Origin: JABDMH01 sp965223165
GTDB lineage: Bacteria > Bacteroidota > Bacteroidia > Chitinophagales > Saprospiraceae
Direction: 5' to 3'
Length of the DNA stretch: 64,000 nt
Assembly: GCA_965223165.1 (NCBI GenBank)
Contig: CBDCVQ010000020.1
Coordinates: 992,001 to 1,056,000, forward strand
Part shown: piece by piece, positions 30,401 through 37,232 of the stretch
Layout of the letters: each line of letters starts with the position of its first letter
Numbering within the stretch: position 1 is the first letter of the stretch
The notes under the pieces: generated by a model
What the model saw: the letters and a program-made list of their open reading frames with translations, nothing else
Databases searched by the model: none
Told to the model about the DNA's origin: nothing
Program-made: the position numbers and the translations under genes

Positions 30401-33400
30401 CCGTCTCTGCATCCAATAGTCGCAGATCACTGTAGCTCTTCTCCTGACGGAGGTAGGGCAGGTCTGCACAGGCGGTATCCATGGCCTCCGGCATGCCATC
30501 ATTGGTCACGTCCAGCATACTCACATTAAAGAGTCCTTCGCCAGCGCCCGGCATCATCGGATCGCCACTTGCACTGCCGCAAGCGGTGTACATATCATCG
30601 CCATTGTCTACACTGCCGCCATCCTCCAGATTTAGGGTTACGTTGACCGTCAGCAAAAACGTGTCTTTGTTGGCCACCCCCGGGGAGATGCTGCGGTCAT
30701 CCGCCAGCACCCACGGCCCCATCACCGGCAACACCGTTGTGGCTCCATCGATCGCATACATCGCACTGTTGATCGTAATATCGTCGTCGTAAGCTACCGA
30801 GTCCAACAGATCGTACATCTGCATTTGTGTACCTAGGTTACATACCACAATCTCATATGTGACATCGTAGGTATGTAGACCTGTCTGCACAATGGAATCG
30901 GATGAAGCCAACCTTTTTTCGAGCACCAGACTGGCCGAACAAGCTCCTGGATCTACGACCAACAATTGCCTTGTACATGTGCTCCCCGCATCCGAAATGG
31001 TAAGCGTTACATTGCCGGCACCCGCCGAGCCGGGATTGAGCTGAAAGCTGGTCATCTGTCCGTACATCCCCATGGTGGGGGTCACAGTGCCTGCGCTTGG
31101 CGCAACGGTATAAGTCAGATTACTCCCGTTGGTGGTGACCAGCAGATCAAAGGTGATGATGTCATCGGAGGCATCATTCTCCGTTTGGTTGTCGTCACAT
31201 TGGATGTTGGAGAGCGTAAGGTCGGCAAAGGAGTCGTCGTTGGTGATGACCACCGTATCACAGTTTTCGCATCCCAATGCATCATCAGAAACGCAATATT
31301 CCAATTGCGCCGGCTGGCCATATAGCACCGGCATATACGTGGCATTGGGATCGTTGGGATTGGATAGCATTCCGCCTCCACTTAGCACCCGCCAAGTGGC
31401 AGTCTCTCCAGCACCCGGCGTGGAACCGCTCAGAGCGATGACGGTGTCACAAATGGTCATATCGATCCCTGCATCGGCTATGGGATCGACAAAAGTGAGA
31501 GCCATGGTATCGGCCAGCGAGCAGGATGCCAGGGCAACTTCATACTCAAACTCATAGGTGCCTGGCTGGGTAAAACCGGAGACTCTGACAGCATTGCCGG
31601 GACTAATAGGCGTCAGCATAGGTGTAGCCGGACCACTGATAAATGACCAGGTCTGCATGGCCTGTTGTACCAAGGTGCCGATCAAGATCAGGTCTTCGGG
31701 ATCGCATGTCTCGATATCACTTCCTGCGCTGATCGTCGGCGGTAGAATATTGACAATCATCGTGTCACTGATGACACACGCTGCATCCAAGCCTCCCAAA
31801 GGCAAAGCCGACCAGACGAATTCATGAGATCCCGGGTCAGATACCGTGATCGAAGTAGTGGGATCTGTAGCATCGACGGGCGTCCAGGTACCGGGTCCCG
31901 TAGTCCGTGACCACAAACCACCATACGCGGGATCAATGGCGGCCATAGTAAAGGTCAGCATGTTGTCGCAGATGTCGATGTCCGGTCCGGCATCGACGCT
32001 GGGGGCCGATTGAAGTATCTTGATCGCGACCATGTACTCGTCGACACAGTCTGCCAAGCCACCGCGGGCAGTAAGAAGATACTCACCGGGATTGGTAAAC
32101 GAAATGTTGGTAGGTGAAGCCCAAGGATCTGCCACGGATAAGCCGGCTGGACCCTGGTATTGGGACGTGTCCAGATAAAAATGCGGATACCCTTCCGGAT
32201 TCCAGTCCAAGCTGTAAGTACCGGCGCCATCACATTCGATCAACAAGACATCGTCTGGCGGCTCGAATAAGTCATCTGATCGGGTCACAATCACCGTATC
32301 TTCGGTATTTTGACAGCCGGGATTCATCACCGTCCAGGTAAACGTAGCGGAGAATGGCTCACTGTTATTTACCAATGTCACCGCAGTGGTCGGGCTAGTC
32401 GGATTGACAATGGTAAAATCGGCCGCCGTGAGAATGCTTCCATCGACCGAAATCAGATTCCACATACCTGTAGCACCTGCCGGTAAGCTAGCCGCCATAT
32501 TAAAACTAGTGGTGAGCACACTGGACAAGCAGATATCTGGCCCAGCCATGGCAGGCGCCACGGTATTATTGAGTACGTTGATCATCACCTGATCCATCGT
32601 CGAACCACAGCCGTTAGTGGCCGTAAGTGTAAAGGTATAATTGGTGCCCGCTGCAAGTCCGCATACCTGGGCTTGGGGGTCGTGGATATCGCTGAAGGTC
32701 ACCCCCGCCGAAGGACTGACCGACCAGGTCAGATATTCTCCTGGATTGAGAGGATCAGCATAGAGGTTGATACAGGCACCGGCACAAATCGTGCTATCCG
32801 GTCCGGCATTGGGTGGAGCGGGTGGCTGGGTAGCGGTTACCACCGTCACAAAATCCTCCTCAAAACCGCAGGCAATATTCCCGGTGGTGTACTTGAAGAC
32901 GTAGGTACCAGTACCGGCCAGTCCGGTCACCATCGTCGAGGTACTATCCGGTGTAACAATGGTAGGCACGTTGGGACCTGAGACAAATGACCAGAAGGTG
33001 GTAATGTTGCGGTTCTGGGGTTGATTGGGATTACTCCCGGTGAGCGTGACGGAGGTGGTATCACACGGTAGAATAGCATCCGAACCGGCGTTGGCTCCTG
33101 GAGTTTCCCCATACACAGTAATCGAGGTGGTCACTTCCGACATACATCGGAATCCTGGGGGATAAAGGGGATAGTCAGACTCTCGAAATTGAAAGCGAAG
33201 ACGGAAAAGGTGGACCCCCACAGCCAAGTCATCGGGCAATTGACCTCGCCCGAGATCTCCGACATATTCTCCTACCGGAAGATTGGAAGATGACACTACA
33301 TTTGTGAAAACGGACCAACCTCCATCCTGACAGCCGTTGGCCGATAGGTCAAAGCCGCTTGGCAACAGGTTTTGATCAAAGTGGGTCTCACCCGGTGGCA

Positions 33401-34724
33401 GACAAAACTCTAGATTCTTGCCCACGAACGGATCTTCCACTTTTGAAATCTCAAAGTCCATCGCTACGGAACAGCCAGCAGCACAGATCACACTGATAGT
33501 AATCTTACATCGGCTACAAATCTCGGAGGCAGGAATGGCTGCGACCACCGTGCCGTCGGGTGGTAGCGTGATGCTTTGGCAGTTTAATGCAGTACCACCA
33601 GAGGTGTCCTTGTCCCACCGGATGATATCACCAGGCCCTAGCGCACTGGGATCCAGACCGAAATCACGTACATCGATGTACATCGTATCGTCAGCGCCTG
33701 GGAAGCATAAGCTGTAGTCATCCGGCACGTTGGTAAAGCCGCCAAAACAAGGTTGACCGGCTACAACGTCAATTTGCACCGTATCCCGGGTAGTCGTATT
33801 GCATGCATTGCCATAATCAATCCGGTATTCAAACTCATAGGTGCCCAGGGTCAAGTTGGTCCAGACAATGTTTGACATGAAGTCGTTGGGATCATAGGAG
33901 ATCGTAGCCATGCTGGGGCCCGTGATCTGGGACCAGGTCATCGTGCCGCAAGGCCGCCCCATGATACTGTATTCATCAGCGGCATCTGTAAAAAACTCAC
34001 TTGGCTCCTTCACCCAGGACGAACCACAAACAACCACATCTCCCCCAGCGTCAGCGACTCGAAGTACGCAGTTCTCAGCTCGCACCGTATCCGATCTGGA
34101 GCATGCATCTCGCTCTGATGTCAAAATGATGTAGACATTGCTGTCAAGACCGAAGCCTCCCGTAAAATTGACAAATACGGAGTCACCGTCCATACTCGTC
34201 AGGCTCAGATCATACAGAAAATCGCCAAGTCCATCATGAGTCCTCGCTCGCCAGGAGTAGGTCACTGTCGGATCAGGATTGGTGATGCTGATCCATCCAT
34301 CTGAACAAAACTCATAGAGTGTTTGTGTAAAGTTGGGCACAGGAACCTGAGGATCCAGATGATAGGTCACCTGATCGACTGCCGTACCACTTCCATCAGG
34401 ACAAGTGCCCGACAATTGAAACACATATTGACCAACGACTGTCACATTAGTGACATCGGTCACATGCATATTGGGATTGGTGATGGACACTGCGCTACCT
34501 GCCGGTTCGCTCACCACCGACCAGGTGACGTTTGCGAGGGGCATTCCGTTTTGATCGTTGGAAGACCCAAAAAGCGTCCAGGACATGCCATCGGTCTCAC
34601 AAAGTCGAAAGGTAGTACCTGCATTTACCGTACAAGTCTGTCCCGACAAGCTGGTTTGGATGAGCGAGCAAATCAAGATCATCAACGACATTGATTTTCG
34701 CCAGATGGGGATAGATCGGTTCAA
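21414..34724 (-). CDS. Giant T9SS-secreted repeat protein (4,436 residues)
   Basis: Predicted surface or secreted protein. Residues 1-29 are a signal peptide (ending SLSGQ). About 30-1265 holds PKD/Ig-like modules with recurring AGPD..IC and GTYVFEY-type strands. About 1266-3128 holds twelve DUF11-like domains of about 155 residues, each opening with a K..S or EK motif and closing with GEGLFN...DTAC-type segments. They are arranged as a four-domain super-repeat of 623 residues. About 3129-4340 is a Cys-rich part with HYR-like entries (DTTGPEVS, DATPPVLVL, DRTAPQIV, DTSAPSC). The last 90 residues (ILHQNRPNPW...) form a type A T9SS sorting domain. The function is likely adhesion, matrix or gliding-related; no catalytic motif is seen. 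Divergent hydA lies 218 bp away. Confidence 0.9.
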   Translation of the reverse strand: MNRSIPIWRKSMSLMILICSLIQTSLSGQTCTVNAGTTFRLCETDGMSWTLFGSSNDQNGMPLANVTWSVVSEPAGSAVSITNPNMHVTDVTNVTVVGQYVFQLSGTCPDGSGTAVDQVTYHLDPQVPVPNFTQTLYEFCSDGWISITNPDPTVTYSWRARTHDGLGDFLYDLSLTSMDGDSVFVNFTGGFGLDSNVYIILTSERDACSRSDTVRAENCVLRVADAGGDVVVCGSSWVKEPSEFFTDAADEYSIMGRPCGTMTWSQITGPSMATISYDPNDFMSNIVWTNLTLGTYEFEYRIDYGNACNTTTRDTVQIDVVAGQPCFGGFTNVPDDYSLCFPGADDTMYIDVRDFGLDPSALGPGDIIRWDKDTSGGTALNCQSITLPPDGTVVAAIPASEICSRCKITISVICAAGCSVAMDFEISKVEDPFVGKNLEFCLPPGETHFDQNLLPSGFDLSANGCQDGGWSVFTNVVSSSNLPVGEYVGDLGRGQLPDDLAVGVHLFRLRFQFRESDYPLYPPGFRCMSEVTTSITVYGETPGANAGSDAILPCDTTSVTLTGSNPNQPQNRNITTFWSFVSGPNVPTIVTPDSTSTMVTGLAGTGTYVFKYTTGNIACGFEEDFVTVVTATQPPAPPNAGPDSTICAGACINLYADPLNPGEYLTWSVSPSAGVTFSDIHDPQAQVCGLAAGTNYTFTLTATNGCGSTMDQVMINVLNNTVAPAMAGPDICLSSVLTTSFNMAASLPAGATGMWNLISVDGSILTAADFTIVNPTSPTTAVTLVNNSEPFSATFTWTVMNPGCQNTEDTVIVTRSDDLFEPPDDVLLIECDGAGTYSLDWNPEGYPHFYLDTSQYQGPAGLSVADPWASPTNISFTNPGEYLLTARGGLADCVDEYMVAIKILQSAPSVDAGPDIDICDNMLTFTMAAIDPAYGGLWSRTTGPGTWTPVDATDPTTSITVSDPGSHEFVWSALPLGGLDAACVISDTMIVNILPPTISAGSDIETCDPEDLILIGTLVQQAMQTWSFISGPATPMLTPISPGNAVRVSGFTQPGTYEFEYEVALASCSLADTMALTFVDPIADAGIDMTICDTVIALSGSTPGAGETATWRVLSGGGMLSNPNDPNATYMPVLYGQPAQLEYCVSDDALGCENCDTVVITNDDSFADLTLSNIQCDDNQTENDASDDIITFDLLVTTNGSNLTYTVAPSAGTVTPTMGMYGQMTSFQLNPGSAGAGNVTLTISDAGSTCTRQLLVVDPGACSASLVLEKRLASSDSIVQTGLHTYDVTYEIVVCNLGTQMQMYDLLDSVAYDDDITINSAMYAIDGATTVLPVMGPWVLADDRSISPGVANKDTFLLTVNVTLNLEDGGSVDNGDDMYTACGSASGDPMMPGAGEGLFNVSMLDVTNDGMPEAMDTACADLPYLRQEKSYSDLRLLDAETGTYEVDYTVTVDNLGGVTGSYDLYDVPAFDDDMVLTQAVYTLNGGGSMNLALPVPATGWLLADDALLMPGGQDIYVLTITFSFNLDPTDGTGDNMVTECGSATPGMPSSGEGLFNQSLLDLDDDGQPETRDTACVDVPVVEVSKQVSSGPTYVGPGNRFEITYQIDVSNTSSVAALYDLQDTLRYGTGATPQTVTVDNTLAPQASTANYNGANFDGETDHLITEMDSIAGGVTETYLVTVVFDVAVDLVTDESADCDLGTGSSTNTGLWNEVVVNQGVMTMRDTTCEEIPRPEISHEKTVADLMQVDADTWMVSYHVVVRNTGQYIGSYDLLDSVAYDMHLTVTAAEVSFEGSAATPLLPIPPVGSWTLALDSVIGPGEVDSFLVKVTFDVDLQTLQSGASSYLPCGSGSGGRGPSAGEGLFNLSLLDVGGDGSVEERDTACADIPFISHTKQMASRDSIVQTGLHTYDILYEIVVCNVGGVPGTYDLLDAAVYDDDITINSAMYAIDGATTVLPVMGPWVLADDRSISPGVANKDTFLLTVNVTLNLEDGGSVDNGDDMYTACGSASGDPMMPSAGEGLFNVSMLDVTNDGMPEAMDTACADLPYLRHEKSYSDLRLLDAETGTYEVDYTVTVDNLGGVTGSYDLYDVPAFDDDMVLTQAVYTLNGGGSMNLALPVPATGWLLADDALLMPGGQDIYVLTITFSFNLDPTDGTGDNMVTECGSATPGMPSSGEGLFNQSLLDLDDDGQPETRDTACVDVPVVEVSKQVSSGPTYVGPGNRFEITYQIDVSNTSSVAALYDLQDTLRYGTGATPQTVAVDNTLAPQASTANYNGANFDGETDHLITEMDSIAGGMTETYLVTVVFDVAVDLVTDESADCDLGTGSSTNTGLWNEVVVNQGVMTMRDTTCEEIPRPEISHEKTVADLMQVDADTWMVSYHVVVRNTGQYIGSYDLLDSVAYDMHLTVTAAEVSFEGSAATPLLPIPPVGSWTLALDSVIGPGEVDSFLVKVTFDVDLQTLQSGASSYLPCGSGSGGMGPSAGEGLFNLSVLDVGGDGSVEERDTACADIPFISHTKQMASMDSIVQTGLHTYDILYEIVVCNVGGVPGTYDLLDAAVYDDDITINSAMYAIDGATTVLPVMGPWVLADDRSISPGVANKDTFLLTVNVTLNLEDGGSVDNGDDMYTACGSASGDPMMPGAGEGLFNVSMLDVTNDGMPEAMDTACADLPYLRHEKSYSDLRLLDAETGTYEVDYTVTVHNLGGVTGSYDLYDVPAFDDDMVLTQAVYTLNGGGSMNLALPVPATGWLLADDALLMPGGQDIYLLTITFSFNLDPTDGTGDNMVTECGSATPGMPSSGEGLFNQSLLDLDDDGQPETRDTACVDVPVVGISKQVTAGPTYLGTGYDFEIEYTITVGNLSSVDAAYDLRDTLLYGAGVTITSVTVDNSQAPQASGANYNGANFDGQTDYLITEFDSLEAGQMERYVLTVQFSLDPSMVDAASADCDLTTGSATNTGLLNRAQVNMGVLTMRDSACVELPLPEIEIQKNVVGEPELISGNHFRLRYLVVASNTGTIPALYSLSDSLRFGLGASVTSVDANYLAGDGLSTMLNPGFDGQTDHVIVTDEMVAVGRSDSFEIVVEFDIDYGLLDDASADCDLTTGDPENTGLMNMAVLTSFGQEERDTACVPIPMCPQINCYTTLNTSLGPNCEITVEPGWFIRGGLPAIYEPFVRIEMRTSTGARIPGLTLDERYAGRVIQVIITIAVPGCDEVTCMTMLTVKGGKEPVIEGAGSRTVYCNDPFLSLDPASAGYPTKPTTTVCRGEVADVSFVADWFDLKGCENDTAKVILREWEVYGSDGQRVTAMDTIVVMRLPEIDARHIFCAAKDTVYCADTLTKVGPYITLQNLSTALCDTLYLIQSHDRNRDGRLEFSAIIPEASCGLTSRVDYQYYGGSCGQEYRVVLELKQACFGPAQGSCTVSPTAGTAPNHALQLGQGHWRCEFWVSDLDTTGPEVSIKGPSSIEVPTSSASCAAHTYIPTLRASDDWSGIKMVKAHLPEGGSVVLSYNAQDSCFESHERFNLPKREAPYRITYEVHDSCHNATYDTVYVTIKDATPPVLVLDKGATVSLTGKKTWLPVTDLDEGSYDNCEIEWLLARRSDWQEACIDWCRLASEICWISDHNDTIRMPILTDKDSQEVLSHYARTMEWLCEDGRPCAQLLYRGWLFDLMKYSSTVCGDHPYALPDDHFLALATKAWDRGLSRKFASCTDPSADHDDAPQDPRALLEKYQHIGGGWSDAVPFSCEDACGPVQVEVLAMDYWCNWSRSWTEVWVEDRTAPQIVQDVTEEESISCKTFKDERIHYPGELHRVSLAYVVDQAQAGEEAALQLLDSVLGGYSKAWLDAYGNYRAASGEIIDRQISLVDSICVCTTYQTKVRVYDQHHGYVWKDSVITDCHYDASQQQLSKGIIAVNCSDQVHCKQEVWSELDGCGQGFIFRKFKFWQGCPDSTYTYYDVPDSMRHAVDTIIRSQRIWVGNRCELTKYMFEVPADTDVISCDVTYGQDGNVVGTASPDHTGYAKYKLADDCRQVGIAHVDKVFKVVGGESSGCFKILRTWYFADWCMQGEPLQGRWWQDSEGILDSSIQTIMVRDTSAPSCQIDGPIADGGTIFTSACLADIQVVIRASDHCGVREIQWQLKEVSDSTEVVLEDEGRVTGADAQRDLTLGLDQLQPGRYKLKVAAIDACNNERTCEYSFVVASDKKPSPVCATSLTAKLTPWDTDQDGEVDMARAVVWANEYDQGTVPACQDTSVIFQIALIGDLRNPPTLAHASDSLVLDCGDQGSKLVRVWSIGVPSGQYDFCDVLVEVSADLFACPEGSMHQHVEHAAGKKVQREPDVDAYLGDIPADVGRQSPPSGSFILHQNRPNPWRHYTIIRFELPEASATICRIFDMHGRQIWQQSHWLEAGYQEIRVDQMMLNTAGALYYQVETRAYLATGKMIVLP
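26241..30787 (-). repeat. 1,869-bp tandem super-repeat, about 2.4 near-identical copies
   Basis: Inside the giant gene, three in-register segments (28919-30787, 27050-28918 and a partial 26241-27049) are nearly identical at the DNA level, differing at scattered single bases only. The period of 1,869 bp equals 623 codons, so copy-number change would keep the frame. Identity stops abruptly near 26241 and 30787, beyond which domains resemble the units only at protein level. The near-identity, including silent sites, implies recent duplication or gene conversion. Confidence 0.9.
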
Positions 34725-34761
34725 TGGTTTGTGTTTTTAGTTTGAAGTAATTCTATACATA

Positions 34762-34775
34762 TTGATATATATCAC
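34762..34775. promoter_or_regulatory. FNR/CRP-like palindrome between giant gene and hydA
   Basis: TTGATATATATCAC matches the FNR-type half-sites TTGAT-n4-ATCAA at nine of ten positions and contains the perfect palindrome TGATATATATCA. It lies 38 bp from the giant gene start and about 170 bp before hydA. An AT-rich chance match is possible. Confidence 0.35.
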
Positions 34776-34942
34776 CACATATAGATCACTGATTATCAGC
34801 CAAAATTGTGCCAAACATAAGCGTCCGCCCCTATTTAGATGTGGGATTAATGTAGTTTTCATTACTACAAGAGGTCATAGGTGACCACCACGCAGTTGGA
34901 CCCGATTGTCTATCTTTAGTTGCAGCAAATCAGGTCATTCGC

Positions 34943-36328
34943 TTGGATACAACACTGATCAAACAAGGACAAATCACTACCGCTACCTCCTCCTTTGTCG
35001 GCGATCTTTACATCGAAGGCGAGCGTATCGCTGCGGTGGGTGAGCGCCTCAATTACAAGGCCGATCGCATCGTGCTCGCCCAGGATCACTTGGTACTGCC
35101 TGGTGCCATCGACCCACATGTACACTTGGCCATGCCATTTATGGGCACCTACTCCAGCGACGACTATAGTACCGGAACCCGGGCCGCTCTCCATGGTGGC
35201 ACTACGACGGTCATCGACTTCATTTTGCAGACGCAGGGGCACAGCCTGCGGGAGGCCTATGATGCCTGGCAAGGAAGGGCTGCTGGCCAGGCCTTCGGCG
35301 ACTATGGTTTTCATATGGCCGTCACCGATTTCAATGAGCCGGTAGCAGCGGAGGTCCAGCAGATGATCGAACAGGAGGGCATCACCTCCTTCAAGACATT
35401 TATGGCCTACAAAGGGGCGCTGATGATCGATGATGGCCAGATGACTGCCCTTATGCAGGTGGTAAAAAAACATGGAGGCATGGTGACGGTACATGCCACC
35501 AATGGTGACATGATCGATCGACTGATCGCACAAAATCAAGTGCTTGGTAACCGAGCCCCGATCTATCACTACCTCTCTCAACCGGAGATCACAGAGGCAG
35601 AAGCATCTGCACGATTTTGTGATCTGGCCAACTACACCGGAGCCCCAGGCTACATTGTGCACATGACCTGTCAAGGTGCCGTGGATGCCATACGAGATGC
35701 GTTGCACCGCAACCAACGCGTATTGGGCGAGACCTGTATCCAATACCTCATTCTCGATGCCTCCCTATACGAAAGGGATTTTGAGGGGGCCAAATGGGTC
35801 ATGAGTCCCCCTCTACGGGAAAAGAAGGACCAAGATGCCCTCTGGTCGGCCATCAACCAAGGCATTATCCAAGTGGTCGCCACTGACCATTGCCCTTTCA
35901 AGTGGGAGCAGAAACTGATGGGCAAGGAAGATTTTGCCAAAATCCCCAATGGCCATCCGGCCATCGAGCACCGAGTCGAACTGCTGTATTCTGAGGGAGT
36001 GCGAAAAGGTAAAATAGATATCCACCAAATGGTAGCGCTCCTCTCTACCAATCCCGCTAAGATTTTCGGCCTTCATCCGAAAAAGGGGGACCTAGCCATC
36101 GGCTCCGATGCGGATATTGTCATATTTAATCCGAATAAAGAACATACCATCTCCAGTAAGACACACCATATGAACGTGGACTACTCGAGCTACGAAGGCT
36201 GGCCCCTGACCGGAAAGTGTGAGACCGTATTGCTCCGAGGCAAGGTAGCCATCGACCAGGGCCGGTGTCTGATCGAAAAGGGGTATGGTCAATACCAAAA
36301 GAGAAGCAAGGTCCGCTGGAATCACTAA
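34943..36328 (+). CDS. hydA: Dihydropyrimidinase
   Basis: Zinc hydrolase opening dihydrouracil or dihydrothymine to the N-carbamoyl beta-amino acid, the second step of reductive pyrimidine degradation. 461 residues. Metal and catalytic residues are visible: His59 and His61 (DPHVHLAM), Lys151 to be carbamylated (TSFKTFMAYKG), His184 (VTVHATNGD), a later His in IVHMTCQG and Asp in VVATDHCPF. The C-terminal composite beta domain is present. The start is a TTG at 34943 because no in-frame ATG or GTG fits; this start is uncertain by a few codons. The gene opens the cluster hydA, beta-ureidopropionase, preT, preA, permease. Hydantoinase activity on related rings is possible. Confidence 0.93.
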   Translation: MDTTLIKQGQITTATSSFVGDLYIEGERIAAVGERLNYKADRIVLAQDHLVLPGAIDPHVHLAMPFMGTYSSDDYSTGTRAALHGGTTTVIDFILQTQGHSLREAYDAWQGRAAGQAFGDYGFHMAVTDFNEPVAAEVQQMIEQEGITSFKTFMAYKGALMIDDGQMTALMQVVKKHGGMVTVHATNGDMIDRLIAQNQVLGNRAPIYHYLSQPEITEAEASARFCDLANYTGAPGYIVHMTCQGAVDAIRDALHRNQRVLGETCIQYLILDASLYERDFEGAKWVMSPPLREKKDQDALWSAINQGIIQVVATDHCPFKWEQKLMGKEDFAKIPNGHPAIEHRVELLYSEGVRKGKIDIHQMVALLSTNPAKIFGLHPKKGDLAIGSDADIVIFNPNKEHTISSKTHHMNVDYSSYEGWPLTGKCETVLLRGKVAIDQGRCLIEKGYGQYQKRSKVRWNH

Positions 36329-36341
36329 CAAAACTATTGCC

Positions 36342-37208
36342 ATGGCAAGAATCGTAAAATCCGGTCTCATTCAAATGAGCCTTCCCATGACGGAGGGTGA
36401 GGGCACCATACCCGAGATCATGGATGCCATGTATCAGAAGCACGTGCCACTGATCGAGGAGGCAGGCAAAAAAGACGTGCAAATACTGTGCTTGCAAGAA
36501 ATATTCAACACCCCCTATTTCTGCAAGGGCCAAGATGCCGCTTGGTATGCTTCTGCTGAGAGCGTACCCGGCCCGACCACCGAGAAGATTGCCGCGTTTG
36601 CCAAACAATACGAAATGGTCATCATCGTACCGATCTACGAGAAGGAGCAACCGGGTGTCTTGTACAATACAGCCGCTGTCATCGATGCCGACGGACGGTA
36701 TCTGGGGAAATATCGAAAAAATCACATCCCACACACATCTGGGTTTTACGAGAAATTCTTTTTTAAACCCGGCAATCTAGGGTACCCGGTATTTGATACC
36801 CGCTATGCGAAAATCGGCGTATACATCTGCTATGACCGGCATTTTCCGGACGGTGCGCGGGTGCTGGGGCTCAACGGTGCTGAAATCGTGTACAATCCAT
36901 CCGCCACCGTAGCCGGATTGTCCCAATATCTCTGGAAATTAGAACAACCTGCCCATGCCGCCGCCAACGGCTATTTTATGGGTTGCATCAATCGGGTAGG
37001 CGAGGAAAAGCCCTGGGACCTCGGTCGATTTTATGGCACCTCCTACTTTGTAGATCCCAGAGGGCAGATCATAGCAGAAGCGTCTGAATATGACGACGAA
37101 CTGCTGGTGGCCGACTTGGATCTGGAGATGATTGATGAGGTGCGATCCGTCTGGCAATTTTATCGCGACCGACGGCCCGAGACCTATTCCAGGATTACGG
37201 ACCTCTGA
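36342..37208 (+). CDS. Beta-ureidopropionase (nitrilase superfamily)
   Basis: 288-residue carbon-nitrogen hydrolase that would cleave N-carbamoyl-beta-alanine to beta-alanine, CO2 and ammonia, the third step of the pathway. The catalytic triad is readable as Glu53 (CLQEIF), Lys126 (YRKNHIP) and Cys163 (YICYDRHFP). The start ATG 36342 (MARIVKSG) lies 13 bp after hydA; the frame extends upstream but that part overlaps hydA and is not conserved-looking. An N-carbamoylputrescine amidase is the main alternative, since the motifs are close. The flanking hydA and preTA genes favour the ureidopropionase role. Confidence 0.87.
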   Translation: MARIVKSGLIQMSLPMTEGEGTIPEIMDAMYQKHVPLIEEAGKKDVQILCLQEIFNTPYFCKGQDAAWYASAESVPGPTTEKIAAFAKQYEMVIIVPIYEKEQPGVLYNTAAVIDADGRYLGKYRKNHIPHTSGFYEKFFFKPGNLGYPVFDTRYAKIGVYICYDRHFPDGARVLGLNGAEIVYNPSATVAGLSQYLWKLEQPAHAAANGYFMGCINRVGEEKPWDLGRFYGTSYFVDPRGQIIAEASEYDDELLVADLDLEMIDEVRSVWQFYRDRRPETYSRITDL

Positions 37209-37232
37209 TTTTTTAAGGACAATTATTTTCGG

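Noticed and set aside
26743..30792. Repeated plus-strand open frames of about 103 codons at 26743, 28612 and 30481
   Set aside because: They are antisense shadows of the super-repeat of the giant minus-strand gene; the frames repeat only because the DNA repeats.
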